In this document: positions 15,655 to 24,756 of the stretch, piece by piece
Layout of the letters: every line of letters starts with the position of its first letter
How positions within the stretch are numbered: position 1 is the stretch's first letter
From: Kibdelosporangium aridum
GTDB taxonomy: Bacteria; Actinomycetota; Actinomycetes; Mycobacteriales; Pseudonocardiaceae
Direction of reading: 5' to 3'
NCBI RefSeq assembly: GCF_900176515.1
Contig: NZ_FWXV01000010.1
Coordinates: forward strand, 372,001 to 436,000
Length of the DNA: 64,000 nucleotides
The notes under the pieces: generated by a model
Database searches by the model: none
Told to the model about the DNA's origin: nothing
What the model saw: only the letters and a program-made list of their open reading frames with translations
Made by a program: the position numbers and the translations under genes

Positions 15655-16833
15655 TCACCTCTGGCACACCGCCCCTCTGAATGACTTCGGCTGGCTGAGA
15701 TAGATCTGTTCGGTGTTGGTGCCTCGGATCTGGAAGCAGTATCCGCCGGTCGGCTTGACCGGAACACGGATCGAGGTTTCCCGTTCGGCGTTCAGGTACT
15801 GCTTGGCTTCGCCGTCCGGCGAGACCACGACGACGCTGTCGAGCGGTTGCGGGCTCACCCACCTCAGCAGGACGTGATCGCCCTGATCCACCGGATCCGC
15901 CAGGTTCAGGGTGACTGGCGGCGGCGGTGGCGGTGGCGCGGCCACGGGCGTTTCCTCTTCTGGCCACACGAACGGCGCGATCGCCAGACCGGCCGCCAGC
16001 ACTCCGCCAGCCACGAAGTACGGCACTTTCGACTTCTTCTTCGCCTGCGGCACAACGATGTCCGGTGTGGGCCGGGGCAGCATCTTGCCGAGACGCTCCA
16101 CCGCCCATGTCGCCTTGTCCGGTCGGCGATCGGGTTGCGGCGTCAGCATCCGGGCGACTATTGTGGACAGCTCGATGGGGACGTCCGGCCTGCTGATGGC
16201 CGGAACCGGGTCGCCGAGTACCCGCAACACGCGCTCCCCTGGCTGTTCACCGATCCGGCTCGGATGCGGCGACTGCCCGGTCAACGCGTAGTGCAGCACC
16301 GCGCCAAGGCCGTAGACATCCGTTCGCTCATCGACAACACCGGACCGCAGCGTCTCCGGCGGAACGCATTCGATGGCGTGCAACGGATTACGCCGGAAGG
16401 ACTGACGGATCACAACACCGAAATCCGAAAGAACCGGAGGCCCGAACGCACGGTACAACACGTTGTGCGGGCTGACGCCTCCATGCAGCACCCCATCGGC
16501 GTGTGCGGCAGCGAGAGCGGAAGCCAAGCCATAGCCCAGTTCGACGACGTCCTCGACGTCGAGCGCGCCGCTGCGTTGCACGCGAGCCGACAACGACTCG
16601 GCGCACAACTCCATCCGCAGCGCGTGTTTGCCTTCCCACTGGCCGATCGCGTCGATCGGCAGGATCGGCAGTGTGCTCGCGAGTTTGACCAGTTTGAGGC
16701 GCTCGCGCTCGATCACGGTGAGCGTCTTGCGGTCGAACTTGCCGGGAAACACCTTCACCGCCACGGGATGCCCCGAGGCGGTGGTGGCGTAGACGGCGGC
16801 GACCGGGCCGCGGCCGAGCAGTGTGTGCGTCAT
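15655..16833 (-). CDS. Kinase-like membrane protein lacking the catalytic Asp (predicted pseudokinase)
   Basis: This 392-residue protein is built like an actinobacterial receptor Ser/Thr kinase: glycine loop LGRGPVAAVYA, ATP-binding VAVKVFPGK, a DFG motif (LSDFGVV) and PPETLRSG / DVYGLGAVLHYALTG. In the catalytic loop, however, the invariant H-R-D is replaced by HGGVSPHNVL, so the base Asp is gone. A single membrane span (VPYFVAGGVLAAGLAIAPFVW, near residues 272-292) leads to an external beta-rich domain of about 85 residues. ATGA overlap with the transglutaminase-like gene couples the two. It is probably a phospho-independent scaffold or an allosteric partner of the active kinase in the same operon. 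Confidence 0.83.
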   Translation of the reverse strand: MTHTLLGRGPVAAVYATTASGHPVAVKVFPGKFDRKTLTVIERERLKLVKLASTLPILPIDAIGQWEGKHALRMELCAESLSARVQRSGALDVEDVVELGYGLASALAAAHADGVLHGGVSPHNVLYRAFGPPVLSDFGVVIRQSFRRNPLHAIECVPPETLRSGVVDERTDVYGLGAVLHYALTGQSPHPSRIGEQPGERVLRVLGDPVPAISRPDVPIELSTIVARMLTPQPDRRPDKATWAVERLGKMLPRPTPDIVVPQAKKKSKVPYFVAGGVLAAGLAIAPFVWPEEETPVAAPPPPPPPVTLNLADPVDQGDHVLLRWVSPQPLDSVVVVSPDGEAKQYLNAERETSIRVPVKPTGGYCFQIRGTNTEQIYLSQPKSFRGAVCQR

Positions 16834-18824
16834 CGGATCGCGAACACCGCCCGGAATCTGGCGCCCCACGGCCGCCCGGCCAACGTCTTGCGGATCCGTC
16901 TGACCGAAGCCCACGCTTCGGCGACCGCGCTGTCGTTCGCGCCCATTCCCGACCACATGGCGACATCCATCTGCGTGGCCAAGCCGGTGAGACTGTCCAC
17001 AATGGGCGCATCGGATGTGATCCTGGCCAGGTCACGCGCGGTCATTCCTGGCGTGACGCGCGTTCCGTACGCACGCATCAGGTCTCTGGCTTCCCACCAC
17101 GCGGCCACGACCCCGCTCGTCCCGGTCTGCCGTTTGCGGCGCAAGGTCCGTACTGCCTTCACGATCGGAACCGACAGGACAGCAAGAACGAGCAGCGCGA
17201 CAAGGGCCACCAGCGCAACCAACGCGATGAACCAGATATCCAGGTTCCCACCGGACTCGTCGTCGCGTTCCTGGGGAGGCAACGGCTGTTCGGGCAACTG
17301 GTTCGGCGGCGGCAGCTCGGCCCGTGCCTTCGCGGTGATTTCCGCCAGCCTGGACGGCGCGGGGCCCGCACCAGCCGCACCGCCAACCGGGTCAAGCGGC
17401 ACCCAGCCGATTCCGGCCACCGCGACTTCCGGCCACGCGAGGATGTCTCGGTTGTGCACGACGGTCTCGGCGCCGATCGGGGTCTGCGGAGCCCGGTAAC
17501 CCACGGCGAGCCGCGCCGGAATGCCCGCGATCCTCGCCAGGGCCACGTAGGAGGCCGCGAACTGCTCGCTGGTTCCTCGCTTGCTTTCCAGCAGGAACTC
17601 TCGCAACTGTGGCCATCCGCTGCCAGTCGGCAATTCCGCACCGGTCGCCACGTTGTAGTTGCGGCTGAAGTACTGCTCCAGCACCAACGCCGTCCGGAAT
17701 GACGGCCGCTCCCCCGCTGTCGCCCTGCGTGCCAAATCGGCGATGCCCGGCGGAACCTCCCCTACCCCGCCCGGCGTCTCGGCCGACGAGAGCGCCGCGT
17801 TGGGCAGGTTGTCGTCGACCTGTGGTTCCCACCAGTTCAGGTCGTACTCCAGCGCACCTTTCCGGTCACGCACCAGCAAGGCACCGGTTGCCTGATCGAT
17901 GAGCGGTGCCGCACCGGTGACCGAGGCGGGCATCGGCTGGCTCGGCAGCCACTGGCCGTCGGGTGCCTGGATCTTCGCGGAGTACTCCCGGACCGGGGCA
18001 CTCGTCGACGGACCGATCCGCGACCCGAGCCTGCGGTAGTTGTCGTCGGGCTCCCAAGTGACCCCGTTGAACTGGTTCAGCACGACCAAGCGCCAGCGGT
18101 CGACCGGGCCCCTGCTGGTGTAGCTGAACACCGGAGTGTCCGGTTTGGACAAGCGGGCGGCGACCTCGGTCAGCGGGCTGATCGTCCTCGGCAACGGCAC
18201 TTGCGCGGACTCGCTCCGCTGCAACGAGTACGGCTCACCAGTGTCGATCAACACGACCACGGCCGCGCCGGCAAGCCCCAGAACAACCGTGGGTATCAAC
18301 ACCAACCCCGGCCGTACCGGCATGTACAACCCTGCCGCGACGACTGCGAATCCGAGCGCGGCGAGCACGGCCGTCATTCCGGACAAGGCCACGAAAGCCT
18401 GGCTGAGCACAACAACCGCGATGCTGGGCAGCAAAGCCGCTGCAGGCCAACGCAGCAGTTCGATGCCGATCACGGCCGCGAGCAACACGAGCAGCGGGAC
18501 GAACAGCATCAGTTCGGCGTCCGGCCGCACAGGCCAGGTCGACTGCAATGTCAGCTGCCACGAATCGGTCACACCCGCGGTCAACGCGGTCACGTCCACC
18601 GACCCGAACATGGCGATGCTCAAGGCCAGCAGCCCGAGAACAACCATGATCAGCGGACGCCACGGCTGAAGCACCTTGACCCGGAGGCACAACTCCACCG
18701 CGGCATAGCAGGCCGCGAGAACGACAGCGATCGGAAGCAGCAGCGGCCTCAGCCCGAAAACCGGCGCGAACAGCAGGCCGGAAATCGCCGACGCCAACAA
18801 CACCCATGCAGCACGGATCCTCAT
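16830..18824 (-). CDS. TgpA-like membrane protein with inactive transglutaminase domain
   Basis: The protein has 664 residues. Several membrane segments fill residues ~1-200, as in the DUF3488/TgpA family. An extracytoplasmic transglutaminase-like domain, one further span (FIALVALVALVALLVLAVL) and a DUF4129-like cytoplasmic tail (AWWEARDLMRAYGTRV) follow. In the transglutaminase core the expected G-x-C-E-x-F-A reads RGTSEQFAAS, so the nucleophile Cys is Ser. The catalytic His is missing in RDILAWPEV (normally H-A-W-P-E-V). GYR and PLDP are kept, so the fold should be intact. ATGA overlaps at both ends couple it to DUF58 and the pseudokinase. It is a likely structural member of an envelope complex. 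Confidence 0.84.
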   Translation of the reverse strand: MRIRAAWVLLASAISGLLFAPVFGLRPLLLPIAVVLAACYAAVELCLRVKVLQPWRPLIMVVLGLLALSIAMFGSVDVTALTAGVTDSWQLTLQSTWPVRPDAELMLFVPLLVLLAAVIGIELLRWPAAALLPSIAVVVLSQAFVALSGMTAVLAALGFAVVAAGLYMPVRPGLVLIPTVVLGLAGAAVVVLIDTGEPYSLQRSESAQVPLPRTISPLTEVAARLSKPDTPVFSYTSRGPVDRWRLVVLNQFNGVTWEPDDNYRRLGSRIGPSTSAPVREYSAKIQAPDGQWLPSQPMPASVTGAAPLIDQATGALLVRDRKGALEYDLNWWEPQVDDNLPNAALSSAETPGGVGEVPPGIADLARRATAGERPSFRTALVLEQYFSRNYNVATGAELPTGSGWPQLREFLLESKRGTSEQFAASYVALARIAGIPARLAVGYRAPQTPIGAETVVHNRDILAWPEVAVAGIGWVPLDPVGGAAGAGPAPSRLAEITAKARAELPPPNQLPEQPLPPQERDDESGGNLDIWFIALVALVALVALLVLAVLSVPIVKAVRTLRRKRQTGTSGVVAAWWEARDLMRAYGTRVTPGMTARDLARITSDAPIVDSLTGLATQMDVAMWSGMGANDSAVAEAWASVRRIRKTLAGRPWGARFRAVFAIR

Positions 18825-19957
18825 CGCGCGATCACCGACTGCCATTGCCTTGTCGCGTCGACGGCATTCGCGGGCTTCAGGATCTTGGCGCCAGGAACCA
18901 CAACGGCCTTACGGCCCAGGTTGATCACCACGAGGTCCGCGTACCGCGACCGGAGCATCGCCAACGCGGCCTGATCAGCGGCGGTCACGGCCGACGAGAT
19001 CACAACGAGCTGGCCGCCCCATGACTGCGCCAAAGCCTTTGGCACGAGGGGAAGGTCTGTGTTGTCGGCGCGTTCCAGTACGCACAACTCGTCGAGGAGA
19101 CGTGGAACCGCCGCAGCGCCCGGGGTGGTGATGATGTCGAGTCCGCCCGATGTGACCAGCTGGCACCGGTTGTCCGCTTTAGCCGCCGCGACCACGAGCG
19201 AAGCGGCCACCTCGACGGCCTCCTCGAACTCGGGCTCGGCCGGAATCGCCGGCCGGTTGTCCAGCAGCACAGTGAACTGGGGCTGCTGTGGGTCGGCGTA
19301 GTCCCTGATCATCAGCTGCCCGGTACGCGCGGTCGCCTTCCAGTGCAGGTGCCGTACTTCGTCGCCGGGAACGTACTCCCGCACTTCCCTGACGTCCAAC
19401 GACCCGCGTGGCGAGTTCTCGTTCGCCGCGCCTTCATGGTGGTGCAAGGGAAGTCCACTCGAGACTGACCGTACCGGATGCGTCCTCGGGTAGACCCAGA
19501 TCGTCGCCGTGGTCCCGATGAACAGCTGGCTTTGCCCGAGTCCCAGGGCATCGCTGCGCCGCAGCGTCAGCGGGCCGACTTCGTGCCTGCCGCGCTCCCA
19601 CGTCGGCAGCTCGTTCAAATAGGACTGTTCCGAACCTGGCGCCAACGACCGCACAGCGATCTTCAATGTGCTTGCGCCCAAGCGATCCACCGCGGTGAAC
19701 CCAGGCTGCCGCCGCGTGCCCGGATTGTGCACACGAAGGGTGATTCCCGCGCGGCTGCCGCGTTCGACCCGGTCCGGGAACACATCCCTGGCCACGTCGA
19801 CCCGAGGTTTCCGCCCGGCAACGGCAAGCGCGGCCAGGACGGCCCCCAACGCGATCGCTCCCAACGCGATCAGCATCGCATAACCCGCGACCGCGCCCGC
19901 CCCGATCAGGACAGCCGCGGCTACGAGTGTGGCGATGCCACGCCGGGTAAGACGCAT
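18821..19957 (-). CDS. DUF58 family protein
   Basis: This 378-residue protein has two N-terminal membrane segments (residues ~8-45) and an Ig-like stretch. The DUF58 signature lies at REYVPGDEVRHLHWKATAR near residue 195. A vWA-like C-terminal half follows (FTVLLDNRPA, DSx-like loop). DUF58 proteins are almost always encoded with a MoxR ATPase, as here, with 2 bp between the genes. Together they are thought to act in the maturation or quality control of envelope or metal-binding proteins. The stop overlaps the next ATG as ATGA. Confidence 0.88.
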   Translation of the reverse strand: MRLTRRGIATLVAAAVLIGAGAVAGYAMLIALGAIALGAVLAALAVAGRKPRVDVARDVFPDRVERGSRAGITLRVHNPGTRRQPGFTAVDRLGASTLKIAVRSLAPGSEQSYLNELPTWERGRHEVGPLTLRRSDALGLGQSQLFIGTTATIWVYPRTHPVRSVSSGLPLHHHEGAANENSPRGSLDVREVREYVPGDEVRHLHWKATARTGQLMIRDYADPQQPQFTVLLDNRPAIPAEPEFEEAVEVAASLVVAAAKADNRCQLVTSGGLDIITTPGAAAVPRLLDELCVLERADNTDLPLVPKALAQSWGGQLVVISSAVTAADQAALAMLRSRYADLVVINLGRKAVVVPGAKILKPANAVDATRQWQSVIAR

Positions 19958-19959
19958 AC

Positions 19960-20922
19960 TCAGGCTCCTGTCGCGACAGGCACGGGAATCTCGTTGAGCA
20001 GCTCACGGACGATGTCCTCGGGCCGCCGCTGCCGCAGTTCCGCGTCCGGCGTGAGGATCAGCCGGTGGTCGAGCACTGGATGCGCTACTTCCTTGATGTC
20101 GTCGACAGTCACGTACGCGCGCCCATACGTCGCCGCAACCGCCTGCGCGGCTCGGACGAGCGCAATGCTGCCGCGCGGGCTTGCGCCGTAACGCAAATCG
20201 CCGTGCTGACGGGTCGCCGCCGCGATCGTCGCGGCGTACTCGACGACAGCGGTGTGCACGCGCGCGGAACGTACTTCGGCGACGGCGGCCTGCAGTGTCG
20301 GAATGTCCACTACGGCAGGCAATTCGTCCGGATCGACACCCGCGCAATCGCTGAGGATGACCATGACCTCGTCCTTGAGGTCGGGGTAGCCGATCTGCAA
20401 GCGCATCAGGAACCGGTCGAGCTGCGCCTCCGGCAAGCGGTACGTGCCGGCCATCTCGATCGGGTTCTGCGTGGCGATCACCAGGAACGGCCGCGGGACC
20501 TCGTGCCGGACCGAGTCGACCGTGACCCGCCGCTCGGACATCACCTCAAGCAGCGCGGACTGGGTTTTCGGGGTGCCACGGTTGATCTCGTCGGCGAGCA
20601 CGATGTTGGCGAACACACCGCCGGGGTGGAAGGCGAACTTGGCGTCGTTCTGGTGGAACACCTGGACACCGGTGATGTCACCGGGCAGCAGGTCGGGCGT
20701 GAACTGGATCCGGCTCCACGTTCCGTTGATGCTGCGGGAAAGACACCGGGCGAGGGTGGTCTTGCCGAGACCGGGGACGTCTTCGATCAGCAGGTGTCCC
20801 TCGGCGAGCAGCGCGGCCACAGCCAGCCGGACAACCTGCGGTTTGCCGCGCAGCACCCGCTGCACGTTGTCCGAGATCCTCTGGTAGACCTCGCCTGCCG
20901 ACACACTCACTTCCGCCTCCAC
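19960..20922 (-). CDS. MoxR-family AAA+ ATPase
   Basis: This 320-residue AAA+ protein has Walker A EDVPGLGKTTLA, Walker B NIVLADEINRG, sensor 1 VIATQNPIEMAGTY and the C-terminal lid SPRGSIALVRAAQAVA with the sensor-2 Arg. MoxR ATPases act as chaperones for vWA-domain partners; the partner here is the DUF58 protein encoded 2 bp downstream. The start at 20922 (MEAEVSVSAGEVYQRI) lies 41 bp after the FN3 gene in the same operon. Length and motifs are normal and I expect an active ATPase. Confidence 0.9.
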   Translation of the reverse strand: MEAEVSVSAGEVYQRISDNVQRVLRGKPQVVRLAVAALLAEGHLLIEDVPGLGKTTLARCLSRSINGTWSRIQFTPDLLPGDITGVQVFHQNDAKFAFHPGGVFANIVLADEINRGTPKTQSALLEVMSERRVTVDSVRHEVPRPFLVIATQNPIEMAGTYRLPEAQLDRFLMRLQIGYPDLKDEVMVILSDCAGVDPDELPAVVDIPTLQAAVAEVRSARVHTAVVEYAATIAAATRQHGDLRYGASPRGSIALVRAAQAVAATYGRAYVTVDDIKEVAHPVLDHRLILTPDAELRQRRPEDIVRELLNEIPVPVATGA

Positions 20923-20962
20923 ACGATCTCATTCGACTTGACCCGGCCGTTCAGTCTGGTGT

Positions 20963-22801
20963 TCACGACGAAGAACCTTGGCGGTCGCGATGCACGGCCG
21001 TGGCAGGCGCGCCGGTGAGCGTCTGCCCGTCCGGGGTTCTGGTGATCGCCCGGATCGTGAAGGTGACCACTCTGCTCGCCTCCACCTGGGGGTAAGTGAC
21101 CGAGGTTCCGGTGACCTGGCGAGTGCCGAGACCGGTCGCGGTGACCTGGTAGTGCACCAATGTGCCGCCGTTGAGCGCGGGCCGGCCCCAGCTCACCGTC
21201 ACGTCCCGGGTCGGGCGGTCGTCCACGTCGAACGTGGCTTTCGGATTGGTGGGAGCAGCCGCAGGCGAGACCGGTGCCTTCGGTGTGACGGCTGCGGCCG
21301 AAGCACGGGCGCCTGTACCCATACGGTTCGTAGCCGCGACCGTGAAGACGTAGCTCACGCCGTTGGTCAGGCCGTTCACGGTCGTCCGCCGCGCTCCCGC
21401 TCCAACGGTCATCGACCCCGTCTGGCCCGTACTCGAACGCCACGACACCTGATACGCCGTGATGTCGGCACGGTTGTTCGGTGCGGTGCCCCAGGTCACC
21501 GTCGCCGAACCGTTGCCGGCCGACGCTGAAACCGATGGCGGGGCGCCAGGACGGCCCGGAGGCACGGGGGGCGGCGTAGTCGGCGAGACAGGCGGGCGTG
21601 GCCTCTGGGTCGTCGGCTGCCTTGGCTGTTGCGTAGACCGCGTGGACTGTGGCGATGCTGGCGGGGGCGCAACGACCCGGATGTCCGTCGAAGTGCCCTG
21701 GTTCGGGTTCGGCACGCTCACCTGGCTGGTGGGCGGCGCGGGACGTTCTGCTGTGGACACGTCCTGCACGTTGCCGTCCTTGGCAACGACCACAACCTGT
21801 GTGCCGTCGGCATCTTCGACGTACACGCGGTTGTCCTCGCCACGGCTGAGCCTGGGCGTGCCGCCCTTCTGCTTGATCGGCTTCGTTTCCCTGCGCACGC
21901 CATCGGGGGTGTAGGTCAGCACGTTGCCGCTTTGCCTGTCCACCAGGACAACCACGTCACCGGTGGACATCGGGCCGTCGTAGTCGCCGACGGGCAACGC
22001 GACCGCGAGCGCCTTCTCCGGCGGGTTCTTGGTGTCCGCCAGCACAAGGGCTTGCTTCTGCGGATCCAGAATAGCGAGCTTGCCGCCGACCTCGTTGGTG
22101 GCAAGCCTGGCGTTGGGCGAAAGCGGCACGCCGATCGGCACACCCTCGCCCAGCTTGCCGTTGTCGATCCGGTGCAGCGTCCCGGAGAACGTGTCGACGA
22201 ACGCCGGTTTCCCGTCCACAATGGTCATCGAGCCGGGGTGTCCCGCCGCAACTCCGACCGGACATCCGCCGACCCGGTCGGCGTCCTTGGCAATCGTGCA
22301 GAGCTGCCCGACATCCTGGCGGTGCAACCACATCGTGCCGTCCGTGGTCACGATCGGAGTCCCGACCGCGCCGCCAACGGTCACGATCGCCGGCGGATCA
22401 GACAGCCGCACAACCTTTCCCGCGTTGCGGTACACGAGATACGGCCCGCCGACGACCTCGATGAACACCGGCAGTTCGTTGGCGGGCGGGCTGATGCTCT
22501 CCTGCGTGGCCAATGTGGCCTTGTCGAACTTGGTGATCACGCTCGGTCCGACGACATAACCGTGCGTGTCGCTCTGCACGACCTGGCTGCCCGGTTCGCC
22601 GTTCACGTCGGCGTGTGCGTCGATGTTCGTTGTCGCGCCGTCGATGTGGAAGACCGCTTGAAGCACCGAGTTGAACACCCAGTGGCCGGTCAGCGCGAAC
22701 TGGCCGGCCGGCAGTGGCATCGCCGTGCCAGTGAGGGCGGCAACCAGGGCGCCCGCGACAAGCACGGTGACCAGCGCGAACGGCCTGCTCCGCTTCAACA
22801 C
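20963..22801 (-). CDS. Membrane-anchored or secreted protein with two fibronectin type III domains
   Basis: The protein has 612 residues. One N-terminal hydrophobic segment (FALVTVLVAGALVAALTGTA) acts as signal or anchor. Residues ~40-345 are beta-rich with propeller-like repeats (GGAVGTPIVTTDGTMWLHR, GGKLAILDPQ). A Pro/Thr/Gln-rich linker follows, and then two FN3 domains, near 412-505 (PPSVSASAGNGSATVTWG) and 512-605 (ATFDVDDRPTRDVTVSWG). It lies outside the membrane, so it probably serves as a binding or scaffold module. It is second in the operon, 56 bp after the kinase gene with a small hairpin between. FN3 + MoxR + DUF58 + transglutaminase sets recur in actinobacteria. Confidence 0.83.
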   Translation of the reverse strand: MLKRSRPFALVTVLVAGALVAALTGTAMPLPAGQFALTGHWVFNSVLQAVFHIDGATTNIDAHADVNGEPGSQVVQSDTHGYVVGPSVITKFDKATLATQESISPPANELPVFIEVVGGPYLVYRNAGKVVRLSDPPAIVTVGGAVGTPIVTTDGTMWLHRQDVGQLCTIAKDADRVGGCPVGVAAGHPGSMTIVDGKPAFVDTFSGTLHRIDNGKLGEGVPIGVPLSPNARLATNEVGGKLAILDPQKQALVLADTKNPPEKALAVALPVGDYDGPMSTGDVVVLVDRQSGNVLTYTPDGVRRETKPIKQKGGTPRLSRGEDNRVYVEDADGTQVVVVAKDGNVQDVSTAERPAPPTSQVSVPNPNQGTSTDIRVVAPPPASPQSTRSTQQPRQPTTQRPRPPVSPTTPPPVPPGRPGAPPSVSASAGNGSATVTWGTAPNNRADITAYQVSWRSSTGQTGSMTVGAGARRTTVNGLTNGVSYVFTVAATNRMGTGARASAAAVTPKAPVSPAAAPTNPKATFDVDDRPTRDVTVSWGRPALNGGTLVHYQVTATGLGTRQVTGTSVTYPQVEASRVVTFTIRAITRTPDGQTLTGAPATAVHRDRQGSSS

Positions 22802-22823
22802 GGCCGCAACCTACCTTCCCGCG

Positions 22824-22841
22824 TTCGGGAGGGGTCCCGAA
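22824..22841. terminator. Small intercistronic hairpin
   Basis: TTCGGGA (22824-22830) and TCCCGAA (22835-22841) form a perfect 7-bp stem with a 4-base loop in the 56-bp gap between the kinase and FN3 genes. There is no T-tract. It may attenuate transcription or protect an mRNA end inside the operon rather than stop it. Confidence 0.45.
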
Positions 22842-22857
22842 CCCCCGATTGGCCTAG

Positions 22858-24498
22858 TCAGGTGTTGTTGAACTGGAAGCTGTTGAAGATGGCGGTGGCA
22901 ATGGGCCGCACGGCCCGCCACTCATTCTGCAACGTCGTCGGGTCCGTCGCGCGCAGCGAGAACGTCATGATGAACAGCCTGCCTTGCTTGTCGGTCACCG
23001 CCCTGGTCAGGACGTGATACCGGACAGGTCCGGCGGCAGAGCCGTGCTCGTACTCGAGGATGTCGCCGGTCGTGGAGGACTTGTAGTCGGTGTTCTCCCG
23101 GTCGGCCTTCACGCTTGTGTCCCTGTTGGCCAGGTATTCGGCGGCTGTGATCCCGGTCGTGTCCCGCCTGACCTGCACCTCGGGCGCACTGGCCTGCGGA
23201 TCGGGCTGCGGGCCGACGTAGAGCACGTCGGTGCGGTCGCCCGCTGTCGACTCGGTGCGTTTCCAATCTTGCGGAATGCTGATCGTGTAGCCCAGCAACT
23301 CCCGGTAGGGCACCAGCGGCGGCTGCGGGCTGGTCGTCGTCGACGGTTGCTGCTGTGGTTGCTGCTGCTGCCCTTCAGGCGGGGGTTTCGAGGTCAACGC
23401 CACCACGACGACCACGATCGCCACCACCAGCGCGGCGCCGAGGGCGATCAGAATCCCGTGGTTCTTCTTCCTGGGCGGCTGAATGGGAATGGGATCGAGG
23501 GTGATGTCCCCTGGCGCGACCGCCTGCGGGTAGACCGGCGGCGGCATCAACGGCGGCGCGGTGCGGGTGTTCGGCGCGGTCTCGTCCACGACCGTGACCT
23601 GCTCGGAGGGGTTGTCGATCCACGTATTGGCACCGTTCGACGGCCTCGGCGGGCCACCGCGTGGCGTCAACCTGCCCGCGACGCTGTTGAGACGCTCGAT
23701 CGCGTCCTTGGCCTCCATCCGTTCCGCCGGTTGCTTGCGCAGCAAACCCTGGATGACCGGCCACAACCGGCCGATCCGGGGATCGGGATCCGGGTCACGG
23801 GACGCGGCCGCGGCCAACGTGCTCTGGATGTCCTTGCGTTTGAACGGAGAACGCCCGACGACTGTGGCGTACAACGTGACACCGGCAGCCCACATGTCCG
23901 CTGCTCGCGTGGCCTCGTGACCGTCGATGCGCTCCGGGGCGATGTACTCCGGCGACCCGGGCATCTGTCCGGTACCGGTCAGCGCGGACGCGCCGTCGAT
24001 CAGCGCGATCCCGAAGTCCGTCAGCACGACGCGTTCACCGTCGAGCATGATGTTGGCCGGTTTGACGTCCCGGTGCAGCACGCCCCGATGGTGCGCGGCG
24101 TCGAGCGCCCGCAGGATCTGGATGCCCACCTGGGCGGCCTGGTCGAGCGGGAGTGGCCCGTCGTTGTCGAGGATGTCCGCGAGCGACCGGCCTTCGATCA
24201 GCTCCATCACGATCCACGGCAGATTGTCCTCGATCACCACGTCGTGCACGGTGACGATGCCCGGGTGCCTGAGTTTGGCGGCGGCTCTGGCCTCTCGCAG
24301 CATTCTGCGCACGGCCGCCTCGGACTCGCCGGTGTCCGCCGACTCGCCAAGCCGGAGTTCCTTGATCGCCACGTCGCGGTGCAGGTATTCGTCGTGGGCC
24401 CGCCACACGACACCCATCCCACCGCGGCCGATCGGCCGTTGCGCAAGGCGATAACGCCCGGCAACGACCCTCCCCTCGCCCTCAGTCACAAAAGGCAA
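22858..24498 (-). CDS. Serine/threonine protein kinase (PknB-type, active)
   Basis: This 546-residue receptor-type kinase has all catalytic motifs: IGRGGMGVVWRA (glycine loop), VAIKELRL (ATP Lys), VLHRDVKPANIML (catalytic loop Asp), LTDFGIA, and the P+1 region GTGQMPGSPEYIAPE. After a Pro-rich juxtamembrane stretch there is one span (ILIALGAALVVAIVVVVVAL, near residue 355), a Gln/Pro/Thr linker and an extracellular domain of about 150 residues with no PASTA repeats. It is the first gene of the seven-gene operon and is the natural kinase for the FHA protein and for the pseudokinase encoded downstream. The start is MPFVTEGEGRVVAGRYRL. Confidence 0.9.
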   Translation of the reverse strand: MPFVTEGEGRVVAGRYRLAQRPIGRGGMGVVWRAHDEYLHRDVAIKELRLGESADTGESEAAVRRMLREARAAAKLRHPGIVTVHDVVIEDNLPWIVMELIEGRSLADILDNDGPLPLDQAAQVGIQILRALDAAHHRGVLHRDVKPANIMLDGERVVLTDFGIALIDGASALTGTGQMPGSPEYIAPERIDGHEATRAADMWAAGVTLYATVVGRSPFKRKDIQSTLAAAASRDPDPDPRIGRLWPVIQGLLRKQPAERMEAKDAIERLNSVAGRLTPRGGPPRPSNGANTWIDNPSEQVTVVDETAPNTRTAPPLMPPPVYPQAVAPGDITLDPIPIQPPRKKNHGILIALGAALVVAIVVVVVALTSKPPPEGQQQQPQQQPSTTTSPQPPLVPYRELLGYTISIPQDWKRTESTAGDRTDVLYVGPQPDPQASAPEVQVRRDTTGITAAEYLANRDTSVKADRENTDYKSSTTGDILEYEHGSAAGPVRYHVLTRAVTDKQGRLFIMTFSLRATDPTTLQNEWRAVRPIATAIFNSFQFNNT

Positions 24499-24756
24499 TG
24501 TACCGACCGCCCGATGTCACTACCGTGCGAACAGTGGGCGTGACGCTCCGACGGCGGTAAAACGCGTGTCCACCACACCACCACGATGAGATGCGCATTC
24601 CGGCACCGCATGTGCGCCACTCCAGCACAGTGTGTCGACCATTGCGGCAGCGCGGCCACGCCCGCTGACCTCGTAGGCAACCGTCATCCAACACCTGCGC
24701 AACAGCCTCCAGGCACGTTCGGCCGACCAGTCGGACTTCGAACCTGGAGGAAGCAC
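24499..24756. promoter_or_regulatory. Divergent intergenic region
   Basis: This 258-bp region lies between the kinase operon (minus) and the wall-hydrolase operon (plus) and must hold both promoters. I could not pick out convincing -35/-10 pairs or a palindrome. A GGAGGA ribosome site precedes the ATG at 24757. Confidence 0.4.
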
